Of a stretch of 64,000 nt of DNA, positions 1 to 11,738 are shown piece after piece. The stretch covers positions 11,267,501 to 11,331,500 of the forward strand of contig CM075765.1 in assembly GCA_037974665.1 (NCBI GenBank), written 5' to 3'. The position numbers and the translations under genes were made by a program. Source of the stretch: Ehretia macrophylla (taxonomy: Eukaryota; Streptophyta; Magnoliopsida; Boraginales; Ehretiaceae). Numbering within the stretch: the first letter of the stretch is position 1; each line of letters begins with the position of its first letter. The notes under the pieces were generated by a model that saw only the letters and a program-made list of their open reading frames with translations, made no database searches and was not told the origin of the DNA.

Positions 1-2648
1 ATACCGCATTTATAGCCGATAGAGGCACTTACAGTTACAAAGTAATTCCCTTTGGCCTAAAAAATGCAAGAGTGACGTACCAGCGAATGATGAATAAGGT
101 CTTCGAACAGCAGATCAGGAAAAACATGGAAATTTGCATTGACAATATAGTGGTCATGAGCCACAGTGCCGAGGATCATTTGGTGAATCTAGCCGAGGCG
201 TTCGAAACTATGTCGCGATTTGGCATAAAGTTAAACCCCGAGAAGTGTGCTTTTGCCGTAAAGGCCGAGAAATTTTTAGGGTACATGATTACTCACAGAG
301 GTATAGAGACAAACCCCGACAAAATTTAGGCAATCCTCGAGATAAAACCTCAAAACAATGTGAAAGAGGTACAATCTCTGGCCAGGAATGTCGTTGCTCT
401 TAGCCGATTCATGTCAAAATCGGCGAACAAGTGTGCACCCTTCTTCAAAACATTGAGAAGCCCCAAAAACTTCCAGTGGAATGACAAATGTCAGAAAGCG
501 TTAGAAGAGCTGAAAGAGTACCTAAGTTCTCCTCCAATATTATCCCAACCTGAGCAGAGAAAGCCGCTTTGTGCTTATCTCTCTGCATCAGCAACGATGG
601 TAGCTGCTACATTAATTCGGGGGATGGGAAAGCCTAGAGGGCAATGTACTATGTCAGTAAAGTAATTCAAGGAGCAAAATCAAAATACCCACCGATTGAA
701 AAGTTCACCTTGGCTTTAGTAACTGTTTCAAGAAAATTAAAGCACTACTTTGATGCATACATGATCCGTGTGATAACAAACCTTCCCTTGAGATAGGTTT
801 TACACTGCCTAGAGATGTCAATAAGGTTGCTGAAATGGGCAATAGTGTTAAGTCAATTCGATATCGAACACCAGCCGAGGATGACGATCAAAGCACAAGC
901 ACTTGTGGATTTCATAGTATAGTGCACATGAGAATATCATAAAGAAACAGACTTGACCTAACAGATACAGGTTGATGGATCATCTAGCAAACAAGGAAGT
1001 GGAGCCGGAGTTGTCCTCATCAATTTAGAAGAGGAGAAAATGTTATACTCCTTTAAGTTCGGCTTTCCCACCTCGATCAATGAAGTAGAATACGAGACGT
1101 TGGTCGATGGATTAAAGATTGTTGTGTCATTGGGAGCCTGAGCTGTGGAAATGAAAATAGACTCACAACTCATTGTACACCAAGTCCTCAATAAGTATGA
1201 AGTGAATGAGCCCACCATGATGGCGTACCTATCGCAGGCAAAAGACCTCATTTCAGGATTCAATCAATTTAACATATCCCAAATCCCTCGTGGGGAAAAC
1301 TAGAAAGTAGATGCACTTTCCAGGTTTGCATTAAACACCACCGGAGGGGTAGTCATACAAATTGGGGAAGTCAAGAAGCCCAGTATCTCAGTCAAAGGTA
1401 AAGAAATAGTGGTTATTAACAAGGAGGATTTCTGGACTCGACCTATCGTCAAGTACCTCAAAGAAGGAATACTCCATCGGGATAAGAAAAAGGCTAGAAA
1501 GATTGAGAACCAGGCCTCACAATTCACCATCATCAGAGAACAGTTGTATAAAAGAGCATTCACCTAGCCATTGCTCAAATGTGTGGATAAAGAAGAAGGC
1601 ATATATGTTCTTCGGGAGGTTCACGAGGGCATATGTGGAATTCACCTTGGGTATCGAGCTTAACTCGACAAATATTGAGGCAGGGGTACAATTGCCCACT
1701 ATTCATGAGAATTCACAAGACTTGTGTGCCAATGCAACACATTTCAAAGATTCTTGAAAACCCCATGATTATTAGTAACAAACCTGACCTGCATTGCAAG
1801 TTCGTGGTCGTTTGCTCAATGGGGGCTGGATATCATAGGGAAACTCCCATACATCATTGGACAGAAGAAGTACATCTTCGTAACAGTTGATTACTTCACC
1901 AAATGGGTAGAAGCAGAGCCCACCTCAACAATTACAGAAAAGGCGGCTTGGAAATTTTTGTGGAAATCAGTCGTTTGTAGGTTCAGGATTCCATGAACAG
2001 TAATCACTGACCACGACACTCAATTCAACTGTGCTTACTTTAAAAAGCACTATCAAGAACTTGACATATCATTAAGATTTGTATTAGTAGTTCATCCTCA
2101 GACAAATGGCCAAGTAGAAGTAACTAACCGAGCTATTTTGTAGGGGTTGAGAAAAAAACTGGAGGATGCAAAGGGCCTTTGGGCCGAGTTGCTCCCCGAA
2201 GTCCTATAGGTAATAAAGATGACCTTGAACTTTGCAACGAGAGAGACTCCATTGTACCTCACCTTCGGAACGGTGGCGGTGCTGCTAGTGGAAGTAGGTT
2301 CACTGACCCCTAGATCGCAAAGTTTCGAGGAGCAGATGAATAACCAGACCTTGAGGGAGGACATGGACCTGACAGAAGAGTTCCGACAGAAAGCTCAAAT
2401 CAGGATGATAGAGAGTAAAAAGGCCATGGAACGGAGCTACACCAAGCACATTCATTCCCGACGTTTATAAAAAGGAGACTTAGCCTTGAGAAATACAAGT
2501 TTCTGACCTGACCCTACCTAGACGTTGGGAAGGCATTTACAGAGTAGTTAAAGTGCTGATGCCAGGAACTTATAAGCTAGCTGAAATACAAGGGATAGAA
2601 CTTAAGAATGCTTGGCATATCGAACATCTTAAAAAATATTTTGTATGA
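1..2648 (+). pseudogene. pol: Degenerate pol of element A (RT, RNase H, archaeal-type RNase H, integrase)
   Basis: The reading frame starts inside the reverse transcriptase, where the block around FGLKNA is visible at about 46-70. The catalytic box that should read YVDD is CIDN (about 135-146), so an essential aspartate is lost. RNase H follows at about 360-900. A second RNase H (GSGAGVV motif) lies at about 965-1330. An integrase zinc-binding region covers about 1540-1790 and the integrase core about 1840-2330 (ITDHDTQF, NGQVEVTN). The protein ends with a KKYFV-like C-terminus at 2648, matching the end of element B pol. In-frame stops include TAG at 327 and TAA at 663, with many more downstream. 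It would have copied and integrated the element; it is now non-functional. Confidence 0.88.
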
Positions 2649-3147
2649 TTATCTGCCTAATGAATACAAAAATTCATTTCCATATCTTGTTTGCATGTAT
2701 ACTTTTCAAAAGTTTCATAATGCACCTCTAGATCAATGCGAACTAATAGAGTAGTAGATAGAACATATAGGTCGAGAAGCCAGTCAGGCAAGACCTAAGG
2801 TTGGAAGCTAAAAAGTCACAACCTCATAAATCGCTAAAGAGCTTTAAAAGAAAAATAGGCTGACAAACAGTAAAGGCATAAAGATGCCTAAAATAGCGAC
2901 ATTAAAGTTGCGCAAAAGTGATCACAAAAAAATAAAGAGTTGTAATGCTCAAAGACCAATGGGTTGCCTTGAAAATCATGCATGAAAAATAAATGTATGT
3001 ACAAAAATACCTTATAAAGGCACAAAAACTTAAAACAAAAGTCTTACAGAAAGACGAAATTCTTAAATAGTCAGAAATTACAAAAAAGGGGCTGTAATAT
3101 TCAAAGGTCCCCAAGATTACAACAAAAGAAGAAAGGCTAAAATTGTC
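2649..3147. other. Spacer between convergent pol and antisense gene of element A
   Basis: No credible coding sequence is seen here. The stretch separates the 3' end of pol (+) from the 3' end of the antisense gene (-), so it should hold both transcript ends. It is AT-rich. The equivalent spacer in element B (19268-20042) carries tandem repeats, which are absent here. Confidence 0.5.
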
Positions 3148-5418
3148 CTAACTCCCATCTTCTAAATCATTATCTTCTGACTTAGGGTTAGATTCGCGGG
3201 CCAAGGAGGAGAAGTCGAGGTCAACACCTTTGGCTCGGGTTATCTTTTCAGCTCTGGCTCGAGCTTTCTCCCGAGCCTCTACAGCACCACGAGCACGCAT
3301 CTTAGCATAACCATCTTTGAAAAGCTAATGCATCTCAAGACCTCTTTTACAATCTTCCACAGCATCAAGGCAACGGTTGGGGACATTTTCTACCATTTAT
3401 TGTAAGACGATGCTCATCACATCCAAAGAAGCCTTAGTAGCAGCATGCCTCGCCTGTGTTTTCTTCATAATCTCATCAAGCCTTGAAAGCTGACCCTTAA
3501 TGGTTGCAAATTGAGCCTCATGTTGTGTTTTTAGATTAGCAATCTCTTTCTGGCACTCCTCTTTATATTGAGTGTACCCATGAAAGTAAGCCTTCTTCTC
3601 GTGTTAACACTGAGCAAGATCCTCATAGATCTTTGACGCCTTGATAGTATAACGAGTGGCATCATAGAGAGATTGGGTCTCCTGACAAAAGAAGAAAGAT
3701 AAGTGAGATTAGGAAGAAAGTAGCAAAGGGAAACAAGAAAGATAAAAGCTTGAGCATTTACCAGCTTAAAGCAGTGTGAAGTCACGTGCCTTAGTGTAGT
3801 CGAGTTGAACGAACGAGTGAATGCAGATAGAATCTGTTTGAAGTTCTTGTCCTTCTCATATGCCGGATTAGCACCCACCTCGATACGGTTCCTGGCCTCA
3901 GGGTTCGATGAGGAGGCAACTTCTTTATCTTGTTGAGAAACACTCTGTTGCTCCTTCCTCTTTCGAAACTTCTAGGGGAGCAGGTCCTCTCGTCTCATTC
4001 ACAAAGGAGGGTGGTGGTGTGGAAGTTTGCCCCCCCAGTAGAAATATCGACTGCTGCATCCCCGACCTTATACTTTTCGATGACAAGATCCACCATTTGC
4101 CTCTTTGAAGGCTCGACACAATATTTTTTGCCCAAACGCTTGGATTTCCTTGTAGCTTTGTTCTCTACCTGAATTTCCTCTTCAATTGCATCAGTAAGAT
4201 CTATTCCTGACAAGAAAAGAGAATAGTTAGTCAAATCACTAAAAAGAACGAAGTCAAGACTACACGACACTCGAACTCATCATGATTAACTCCAGCATCA
4301 GATGAAGAACTTGAAGTGTTCGCCCTATCTTGAGCAATAGCTTAGGGGGATTGGAAGTGCTCACCCTACCTTGAGCATCAACTTGGAAGGGATTAGAAGC
4401 ACTTGCCTCACTTTGAGCAGCTACTCAAGAATACTTAGCATAGAGCCCCGAGTTGATGACATCGTTCAATTTAAGTTAAAGCATGACGTCAACTAGTTCA
4501 CAAATTTTAAAAGCCCGAGCTATCTCTTCCTTCTCAGGGGTTAACTTCCCTCCCATAGGGTAAAGAGATACTAGGAGATATTGGAATTTATTTTCCAATC
4601 ACTATCTGAAGAAAGAAAGAAGTATTTGTGATGCCAGCCCTTATTGGATGTTGGCCATTTCTTGAAGAGATTCTTATTTGTTCTGGCGCAAAAATAGTAC
4701 CAACCTTCTCCCTCAAAGAATTATACTTGGTAAAAGTGAGGGAAAAGGTTAGAGGTGGACTGAAACCCTAGAGACTTCAAGTGTATATAGAAGGCAATCA
4801 TCATGCAACAATTATTAATATTTAATTGACTTAGGCTGAGACCAAAGATATTCAAAATCGTTTGCACAAACAGGGGCAAAGAACTTGAAAATATTGGCAT
4901 AAAAAGTCATATCCCTAGGACCAGGATGACAAGCCCTTTCCCTAGACCTAGGGAGGCAGACTGTAAAGCCAGGATGAAAGGCACTGGCTTTATACAACTT
5001 AGACCTAAGCCTAAGGGTAGCCTGACAATTCCTTTGTAAAGTCCCAAAACGAATGTTGGTAGGCATAACATAGGCAGATCCATCAGGCCTCTTAGGGGGG
5101 ACACGAGGTGACGACTTAACAGAAGGGGCATTCGAAGCCTCAACCATTTCAACAGGTGGATTTAAAGGATTCATTACCGATATATGATCAGATGAGGGAA
5201 TCTTTGATAGCGAATGACTAGGAAAATGTTTCTAGGGGGAAAGACCCTAAGAGGAGACGCCGCTATCGGCCTTGACTCAGAAAGGGTACCAACGAGAGCT
5301 CTTCTCACAGTAGGTCTCTCAGAAGAACTCGGAGAAGGATACCTAGTACTACCATTCCCCCACCACGCTCATAAGAATGAGTAGATTGATTCTGAGAATT
5401 AGATGAACTACTAGCCAT
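3148..5418 (-). pseudogene. Antisense gene of element A, homologous to 16990-19267; putative gypsy-type transposon protein
   Basis: The gene runs opposite to pol. It starts at an ATG at 5418 (MASSSSNSQNQS) and ends at a TAG at 3148. In the middle (about 4900-4600) mixed reading frames give a stretch colinear with the element B antisense protein, including GWYYF, a KWP-SNKGWHHKYF block and an upstream LPLF-ILNIF block. The C-terminal part is rich in Ala, Glu and Lys and looks coiled-coil, as in B, and ends in an acidic tail. The frame is broken repeatedly; the longest open piece is 4815-5174. The domain resembles the plant family annotated as putative gypsy-type transposon protein (PF04195-like, from memory). 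Its role is unknown. Introns may be present but I could not place them. Confidence 0.7.
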
Positions 5419-5605
5419 CTAAGAGAAATAAAAAAGAAGTCAAGAAGCGTACCTAAGGGTCGAGGTGCTAAGAAGACCAATAGAAGAGTAGAGACTTCGA
5501 TTCAATAAGAGAAAACGACTGCCTAAAGAAGAAAAGAGGAAGAGCTAATGAAAGAAAGAAAAAAGAGGGAAATGAGATGTAGTTTGAAAGTAAAGAAGAT
5601 AACTA

Positions 5606-5693
5606 GATTTATAACAAAAATGCGGGAAAATGAAAGGTTCTTAGCACCTCAAAAGTTGTATAATTGACAACAGAGTTTACAAAGCGACACGTG
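5606..5693 (-). promoter_or_regulatory. Candidate promoter of the element A antisense gene (TATA box and G-box)
   Basis: On the minus strand a TATAAATC lies at 5613-5606, about 190 bp upstream of the antisense ATG at 5418. About 75 bp further upstream is CACGTG (5688-5693) within ACACGTGGC, a perfect G-box/ABRE-type core. Both lie inside the element and outside the LTR. Their spacing suits a plant promoter, but activity is inferred. Confidence 0.45.
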
Positions 5694-5778
5694 GCAGGGA
5701 TCATAATGATTTTGTCGAAAGATAAGGTCAAGTAATTTTACAACACGATTCCTCGACCAGTCTTCATCTGATCAAGTA

Positions 5779-5791
5779 CTCGGGGGGTAAT
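5779..5791 (+). promoter_or_regulatory. Polypurine tract of element A
   Basis: A G-run (ctcggggggtaat) sits directly before the TGATGAG that opens the LTR. Element B has the same arrangement: a G-run, then aat, then TGACGAG. This is where plus-strand DNA synthesis would be primed. Confidence 0.75.
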
Positions 5792-6240
5792 TGATGAGTG
5801 GGAAAACATCTGCCTCATATGGAAAGACTAATATACCCTCGATACTAGCTACAAGCTCAGTAGAAAGGGTCAAACTTTTCATAAAAGCTCTACCTAAAGA
5901 CAAAGACCCAATGACACCTCAAATAGGGACAATCCGATGATGTCCTAATCAATATACCCCGACCTGATGATATCCCTAGAGGTCAGGGTAAAATAATAGA
6001 ATGCCAACATATCTCAAAAGATTCGGAGATAGAATATTCCTAAAAAAGATTGGTATAAAGTAACCATCAGTCATTAGAGGAGGTAACCAATTCGTATTTG
6101 TTGAAATTGAATACACTTCTTCTTCTCCAAAAAGCACCCAAACTAACTTAAGCATCAGAGTGCTTACGCATGGAACCCTCCTTGCATTTTTCTCTTTGTG
6201 TGCAGGTTTAGAAAGCTAGCAAGGCGCTCTTCTTAAATCA
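5792..6240 (+). repeat. LTR of element A (about 449 bp)
   Basis: It starts TG immediately after the polypurine tract and ends CA at 6240. The length is close to the 466-bp LTR of element B. No partner copy is in the window, so the right boundary rests on the terminal CA and on the following tRNA-primer-like sequence. Confidence 0.7.
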
Positions 6241-6397
6241 AAATTTGCCCCTTAACAAGGTAAGTTTGCATTTCGAAATGAACACTCAATTAGAATGTAA
6301 ATTTATAATATCAACATGAGTAACTTTACTCGAAAAAGATAGAAAATAATAAAACTTAGATGCATCACTTTCATGAGTGGAGAAATGTGTCTTTTAT
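6241..6397. other. Short segment after the element A LTR, resembling a decayed primer-binding site and leader
   Basis: Directly after the LTR comes aaatttgccccttaacaagg, which weakly matches the start of a Tat internal region (aca-TTGGCGCC then gaacaagg). If real, this LTR is followed by internal sequence rather than by target DNA. The rest, up to the copia LTR at 6398, is AT-rich and has no gene. Confidence 0.3.
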
Positions 6398-6728
6398 TGT
6401 AAACTAAAACTTAAATATAAAGAAAGCAATACTAAAACAAGAGAGAATTTGAGATAGTAAGATTGTTAATTTCTTCAAGTGTGTTTCCTTCTTATAAACT
6501 CCTTCTATTTATAGAATTTTCTACCATCTTGATGACATACTCATTACATCACATTTACATCACATTCCATATACATATAATAATCTCCATTATACAAGAA
6601 TCCTATAAGCATCTTTTGACCATTCAATTATAGTAATTTTCCACTAACAAAAGAATCCTATAAAAGAACTTCTTTTTCTTGATAAGTTCATAACGATGAA
6701 TATCCACAATATTGTATTTTTCATAACA
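6398..6728 (-). repeat. 3' LTR of copia element C
   Basis: A 331-bp repeat matching 12551-12881 base for base in length. On the minus strand it begins TGTTATG at 6728 and ends near 6398. It is preceded by the polypurine tract. Confidence 0.9.
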
Positions 6729-6738
6729 CTCCCCCTTG
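6729..6738 (-). promoter_or_regulatory. Polypurine tract of copia element C
   Basis: The minus strand reads AAGGGGGAG directly before the TG of the 3' LTR, the standard plant copia arrangement for priming plus-strand DNA. Confidence 0.8.
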
Positions 6739-8545
6739 GATATTCATTCTTCAAGAATATGCCTCGTCAAAACCTTACTAGGATAAAACCCAGTGGGGTA
6801 AAAATCCTAGTGAAGGAAAAAGAGTACGATATTCTTAGTATACGCTTCTTGAACTGCCTTATTAAAAACCTTGCTAGGAAAACCCATTAGGATAAAACCT
6901 ATGCTAAGGGAAAAAGAGTGCAGCGCGTATATGGCTCCCCCTCTTCTGAGCATATCAACATTGATCACGAAGTTGGCACATGCCAATTTTACATACCAAT
7001 TTCTCGAACGTTGATATAGGCAATAACTTCATGAATAAATCTGCTAGATTCTCACTTGAACGAATTTGAAGAACATCTATCTCACATTTCTTCTGCAGTT
7101 CATGTGTGAAAAAGAATTTTGGTGAGATATACTTAGTTTATTCACCTTTGATGTATCCTCCATTTACTTGTGAAATGAATGCGGTATTATCTTCATATAT
7201 GATTGTTGGATCCACTTTATTTGTTGAAAAGTTGCATTCTTCTCGAATGTGATGAATCAAAGATCTTAACCAAACGTATTCTCGACTTGCCTCATGGAGT
7301 GCTAGAATCTCGGCATGATTTGAAGAAGTTGTAGCAATAGTTTGCTTTGTAGATCGCCAAGAGATAGCAGTACCACCATATGTGAATAAATATCCAGTCT
7401 GTGATCTTCCTTTATGGGGGTCTGACATATATCCTGCATCTGCATATCCAATCAAGTGTGGTTGCTTATGCCTTGAATACAATAATTCCATATCAGTTGT
7501 TCCACGAAGGTAACGAAAAATATATTTTATGCTAGTCCAATGCCTTCGTGTTGGTGCTGAACTATATCTTGCTAATAAATTGAAAGAGAAAGCGATATCA
7601 GGGTATGTGTTGTTAGCAAGATACATTAGTGCTCCAATTGCACTAAGATATGGTACTTCTGGGCCAAGAATTTTTTCACCATCTTCTTTGGGATGAAATG
7701 GATCCTTCTTGGTGTTGAGGGATCGAACAACTATTGGTGTACTTAACAGATGGGCCTTATCCATGTTAAATATTTTCAACACCTTTTCTGTGTAGGTTGA
7801 CTGATGCAAGAATATTCCATTTGATAAATGTTCAATCTGCAACCCGAGACAGAATTTTGTTTTCCCGAGATCTTTCATTTCAAATTCTTTACTCAGATAT
7901 GTGGTTGCCGCTACAAGTTCTTCAATAGTCCCTATTATATTTAGATCATCAACATATACTGCAGTAATAACAAATCCATAGTTTGATTTCTTGGTGAAAA
8001 CACATGAACTTATTAGACTATTGACGTATCCTTCTTTTAGTAAATATGTACTGAGACGATTATACCACATTCGCCCCGATTGTTTCAATCCATACAACGA
8101 TCGTTGTAATTTGATTGAGTACATTTCTCGAGGTTTCGAGCCACATGATTCAGGCATTTTCAGTCCTTCAGGGACTTTCATATAGATATCATTTTCAAGT
8201 GAGCCATATAGGTAGGCTGTTACCACATCCATAAGACGCATATGAAGTTTTTCAGAAATTGCCAGACTAATTAAAAACCTAAAGGTAATTGCATCCATTA
8301 CCAGAGAATATGTTTCTTCATAATCAATTCCAGGCCTTTGTGAGAATCCTTGTGCTACAAGTCGCGCTTTATATCTTACAATTTCATTATTTTCATTGCG
8401 CTTTCGAACGAATACCCATTTGTAGGCTACAGGTTTTACATTTTTAGGTGTTTGAACTACTGGCCCAAAAACTTCACGTTTTGCAAGTGATTTTAATTCT
8501 GCTTGGATTGCGTCTTTCTATTTTAGCCAATCATTTCTATGTCGA

Positions 8546-8599
8546 CATTCTTGGACAGATTAAAATCAAAATCATTGAACCAAAATCTGTCCAAGAATG
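8546..8599. repeat. Perfect 16-bp inverted repeat with 22-bp loop inside copia pol
   Basis: cattcttggacagatt at 8546-8561 is exactly reverse-complemented at 8584-8599. It lies in the pol linker where the normal coding sequence is disrupted, so it looks like a fold-back or templated insertion rather than an element feature. Confidence 0.9.
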
Positions 8600-8615
8600 A
8601 AAACGAGGATCCCTT

Positions 8616-8665
8616 GTAGCTACTGCATATGCAAATTTTTGTAGCTACTGCATATGCAAATTTTT
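8616..8665. repeat. Exact 25-bp tandem duplication inside copia pol
   Basis: The unit starting gtagctactgcat occupies 8616-8640 and is repeated exactly at 8641-8665. On the minus strand it encodes the FAYAVAT motif twice. It sits beside the inverted repeat at 8546-8599. Confidence 0.95.
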
Positions 8666-10912
8666 CATCAATATCAATTTCATTTCGGTTCCATCGTCTT
8701 CCTGTAGCAACATAATTAATTGAGATCTCCTCATTATTACTTTCAATATTTGTATCATGTTCAGGTACCTGAAAATTGACTGAGGATCCCTTTTATTGTG
8801 TCGCGACAACTACAGGATTTTCAATAATTTCAGGATTGACAACCTGCTTATCATGTCCTTTTTTCTTTCGAGGATTTTTATCCTTAGAACTGACAGGTCT
8901 ACCACGCTTCTGATGTGCAGTAGATTCATTTGCCATTGTATTGATAGATTGCTCCTTTGAAACATCAATTATGGCTGGATCATTTAACGTTGGTATATGC
9001 GACCTAGTCACCTTTTTCGCATCAGTGAATGCATCTGGTAATTGATTTGCAACCCTTTGCAGATGAATAATTTTCTGAACTTCTAGTTCCGATTGATATG
9101 TTCGAGGATCAAAATAAGATGCTAATGATGCATTCCATGAAATTTCTTGCTTCTCTATCTTCCGTTTTTCTCCCCCTAAGACTGGGAATGTTGCCTCATC
9201 AAATTGGCAATCAGCAAATCGTGCTATAAAAAGATCTCCAGTTAAAGGTTCAAGATATTTGACAATTAATGGAGATTCAAAACCAACATAAATTCCCAGT
9301 CTTCTTTGTGGTCCCATTTTTGTTCGTTGTGGTAGAGCAATTAGTACATATATTGCACAACCAAAAATTCTTAAATGGGATATATTTGGTTCTTGTCCAG
9401 AGACAAGTTGTAGTGGGGAGTATTTATAATAAGTAGTTGGTCTTGTTCGAACCAATGCTGCAGCATGTAATATAGCATATCCCCAAGCAGAACTAGGCAA
9501 CTTAGTTATCATAAGTAATGGTCTAGCAATTAGCTGTAGACGTTTAATAAAAGATTCAGCTAAACTATTTTGCGTATGTGTATGTGCCACAGGGTGCTTA
9601 ACAGTAATCCCAATAGACATGCAATAGTCATTGAATGCTTGGGATGTAAATTCTCCTGCATTATCAAGCCGAATTTTCTTAATTGTGTGATCTGAAAATT
9701 GTGCACGTAATTGAATTATTTGTGCAAGCAGTCTTGCAAATTCCACATTTCGAGAGGACAATAGACAAACATGTGACCAACGAGTTGATGCATCTATTAA
9801 TACCATAAAATATCAGAATGGTCCACATGATGGAACAATAGGTCCACATATATCCCCTTGAATTCGTTCTAAAAATGCAGGAGTTTTATTATTAATTTTA
9901 GTAGGGGATGGTCTTTTAATCAATTTCTCTTGGGCACAAGCAATACATGAAAATTCATTTGATATTAGAATCCTTTGATTCTTTAATGGATGTCCATGTG
10001 AATTTTCAATAATCATTTTCATCATCACAGTGCCCGGATGTCCAAGGCGATCATGCCAAAGAATAAAATTCTTCGGATCATGTATCTTCTGGTTAATCAC
10101 CATATTGGTTTTTACAGAATTTATTTGAGTATAATATATTCCAGAAGATAATGCTGACAATTTTTTCACAGTATACATTTTGCCAGACCTAAACGATGTG
10201 ATATAGAGATATTCTTTGCTTTTCTCATTTATGGTTTCAATATGATAGCCATTTTGACGAATATCTCTAAAACTTAGTAGATTTCTCTGTGATTTACTAG
10301 AGTATAAAGCATCGCTTATCATAATTTTTGTTCCACCAGGAAGTATAATACAAGCTTTTCCAGAACCATCAATAATTTTTGTAATTCCCGAAATTGTATT
10401 AACATTTGCTTTTGCGAATTCCAGTTGGGAGAAATAGATTTTGTTTTTAAGAATGGTATGCGTTGTTGCACTGTCTACCATACATATTTCTCCATTATTG
10501 AAATTGTATAGGTCCATACTTCTTCAAAGTAAGATAGATAAATTGTATGAGAATATTATCAAAATAAACGATAATGATAACACTTTTAATAAAAACAACA
10601 ACTTACATGATGATATTCTTACACACAATACACGATAACTTACATAATGATATTCATACACACAATATTCAATAATTTACAGGATGATACATATTCATCA
10701 CTCTTAGTTAAAATGAAAATTTTCATTATCAATTAAGTGGTCAACCCCTTCATTGTTATTCTCAAAGAAATCAGAATAATCAAAGTGTGTATTTTGTTGT
10801 TGATTATCATTTTCGGCAAAGTTTGTTTCCACTCTTTTTCCTTTTGCCTTTGAGGCTTCATAAAGCTCCACAAGATGCTTTGCTGTTCGACAGTTTTTTC
10901 CCTAATGAACTT

Positions 10913-11738
10913 TTATGCCACATCTATGACATATATCATCTCGGGATGGTCTCTTTTGTGAGCTATTACCTTTTTCATTATTTTTTGGCTTCTTGAAATT
11001 GAAGCTTTTTGGGCCGTCACGATACCAAGTATTACTACGACCACCTCCACGGCCTCGTCCCCGACCAAAACCACCACCCTTTCTATGACCACGTCCTCGG
11101 CCATGACCTCTGCCATGACCATGGTTATGATAATTTGTAGCATTTATTTCAGGAACTGGTTCTGAGCCTGTTGGTCATGATTTGTGATTTTTTAATAATA
11201 GCTCGTTGTTCTGCTCAGCCACCATAAGACATATGAGCTCAGAATGCTTCTTAAAACCACGCTCTCTGTATTGTTGTTGCAATATCATGTTCGTAGCATG
11301 GAATATGGAAAATGTTTTTTCTAACATGTCTTCTTCTGAAATCTTTTCTCCACATATTTTCAATTATGTAGTAATATGATGTACTGCAGAATTATATTCA
11401 CGTACTGTAGCAAAATCTTGCAATCTCATGTTTATACACTTGTAGCGGAGTAGTGGGAGGCGCACTGTTTTCTGGTAGTCAAATCTTTCTTTTAGATTGG
11501 TCCATAGTTCGTATGGATCTTTTACAATGAGATATTCTGTTTTCAATGAATCATATAAATGGTGACGGATAAATATCATAGCTTTAGTAAGATCCTGTGA
11601 TGACTCTTTATTTCCTTCAATAATAGTTTTCTCAAGGCCTTTTGCTCGTAAATGTACTTCTGCATCTAGTACCCAGGTCAAATAGTTGTTGCCCGATATG
11701 TCAAGGGCGGCAAAATCAAGCTTTGTAATGTTTGACAT
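10913..11738 (-). pseudogene. gag: Copia gag of element C
   Basis: The start at 11738 (MSNITKLDFAALDISGNNY) is the usual N-terminus of plant copia Gag. An NYLTWVLDAE block and LWTNLKERFDYQ follow, typical of the UBN2/DUF4219-type capsid region. Open pieces at 11738-11364, 11363-11175 and 11143-10913 are separated by single stops or frameshifts. The C-terminal part is basic, rich in Arg and Gly, and precedes a decayed CCHC knuckle near 10940-10900. The protein would form the particle that packages element RNA. The start is 813 bp inside the 5' LTR end. Confidence 0.85.

Larger units (their letters stand above)
1..6240 (+). mobile_element. Tat-lineage Ty3/gypsy LTR retrotransposon A, 3' portion
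   Basis: This is the 3' part of a plant Ty3/gypsy element, and its 5' end lies left of the window. In order it holds a degenerate pol (reverse transcriptase, RNase H, a second archaeal-type RNase H, integrase), a gene on the opposite strand, a polypurine tract and an LTR that begins TGATGAG. The second RNase H domain and the antisense gene between pol and the LTR are features of the Tat lineage. The same order is found in element B (16065-25634). The pol region has many stops, so the copy is old and dead. Confidence 0.88.
7138..10517 (-). pseudogene. pol: Copia pol of element C (protease, integrase, reverse transcriptase, RNase H)
   Basis: The segment 10517-9813 opens with the protease active site as VDSATTHTI. 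It continues to the GAG-pre-integrase zinc region (WHDRLGHPG, then a CxxC at SCIAC). The segment 9806-8793 holds the integrase core, with D in MVLIDASTRW, then RLDNAGEF and NSLAESF. The reverse transcriptase begins upstream and is intact over 8298-7138, with YVDD in ITAVYVDDLNII. RNase H motifs follow (GYADAGYMSD, then the histidine-containing NHAEILAL and YEDNTAFISQ). Damage is modest: a single TGA near 9812 separates protease from integrase, and a rearranged stretch at 8520-8670 interrupts the link between integrase and reverse transcriptase. All visible catalytic residues are kept. Confidence 0.92.

Noticed and set aside
958-1263. Minus-strand open frame of 101 codons
   Set aside because: It is the shadow of the second RNase H of element A on the plus strand.
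7991-8185. Plus-strand open frame within copia pol
   Set aside because: Shadow of the reverse transcriptase, no known motif.
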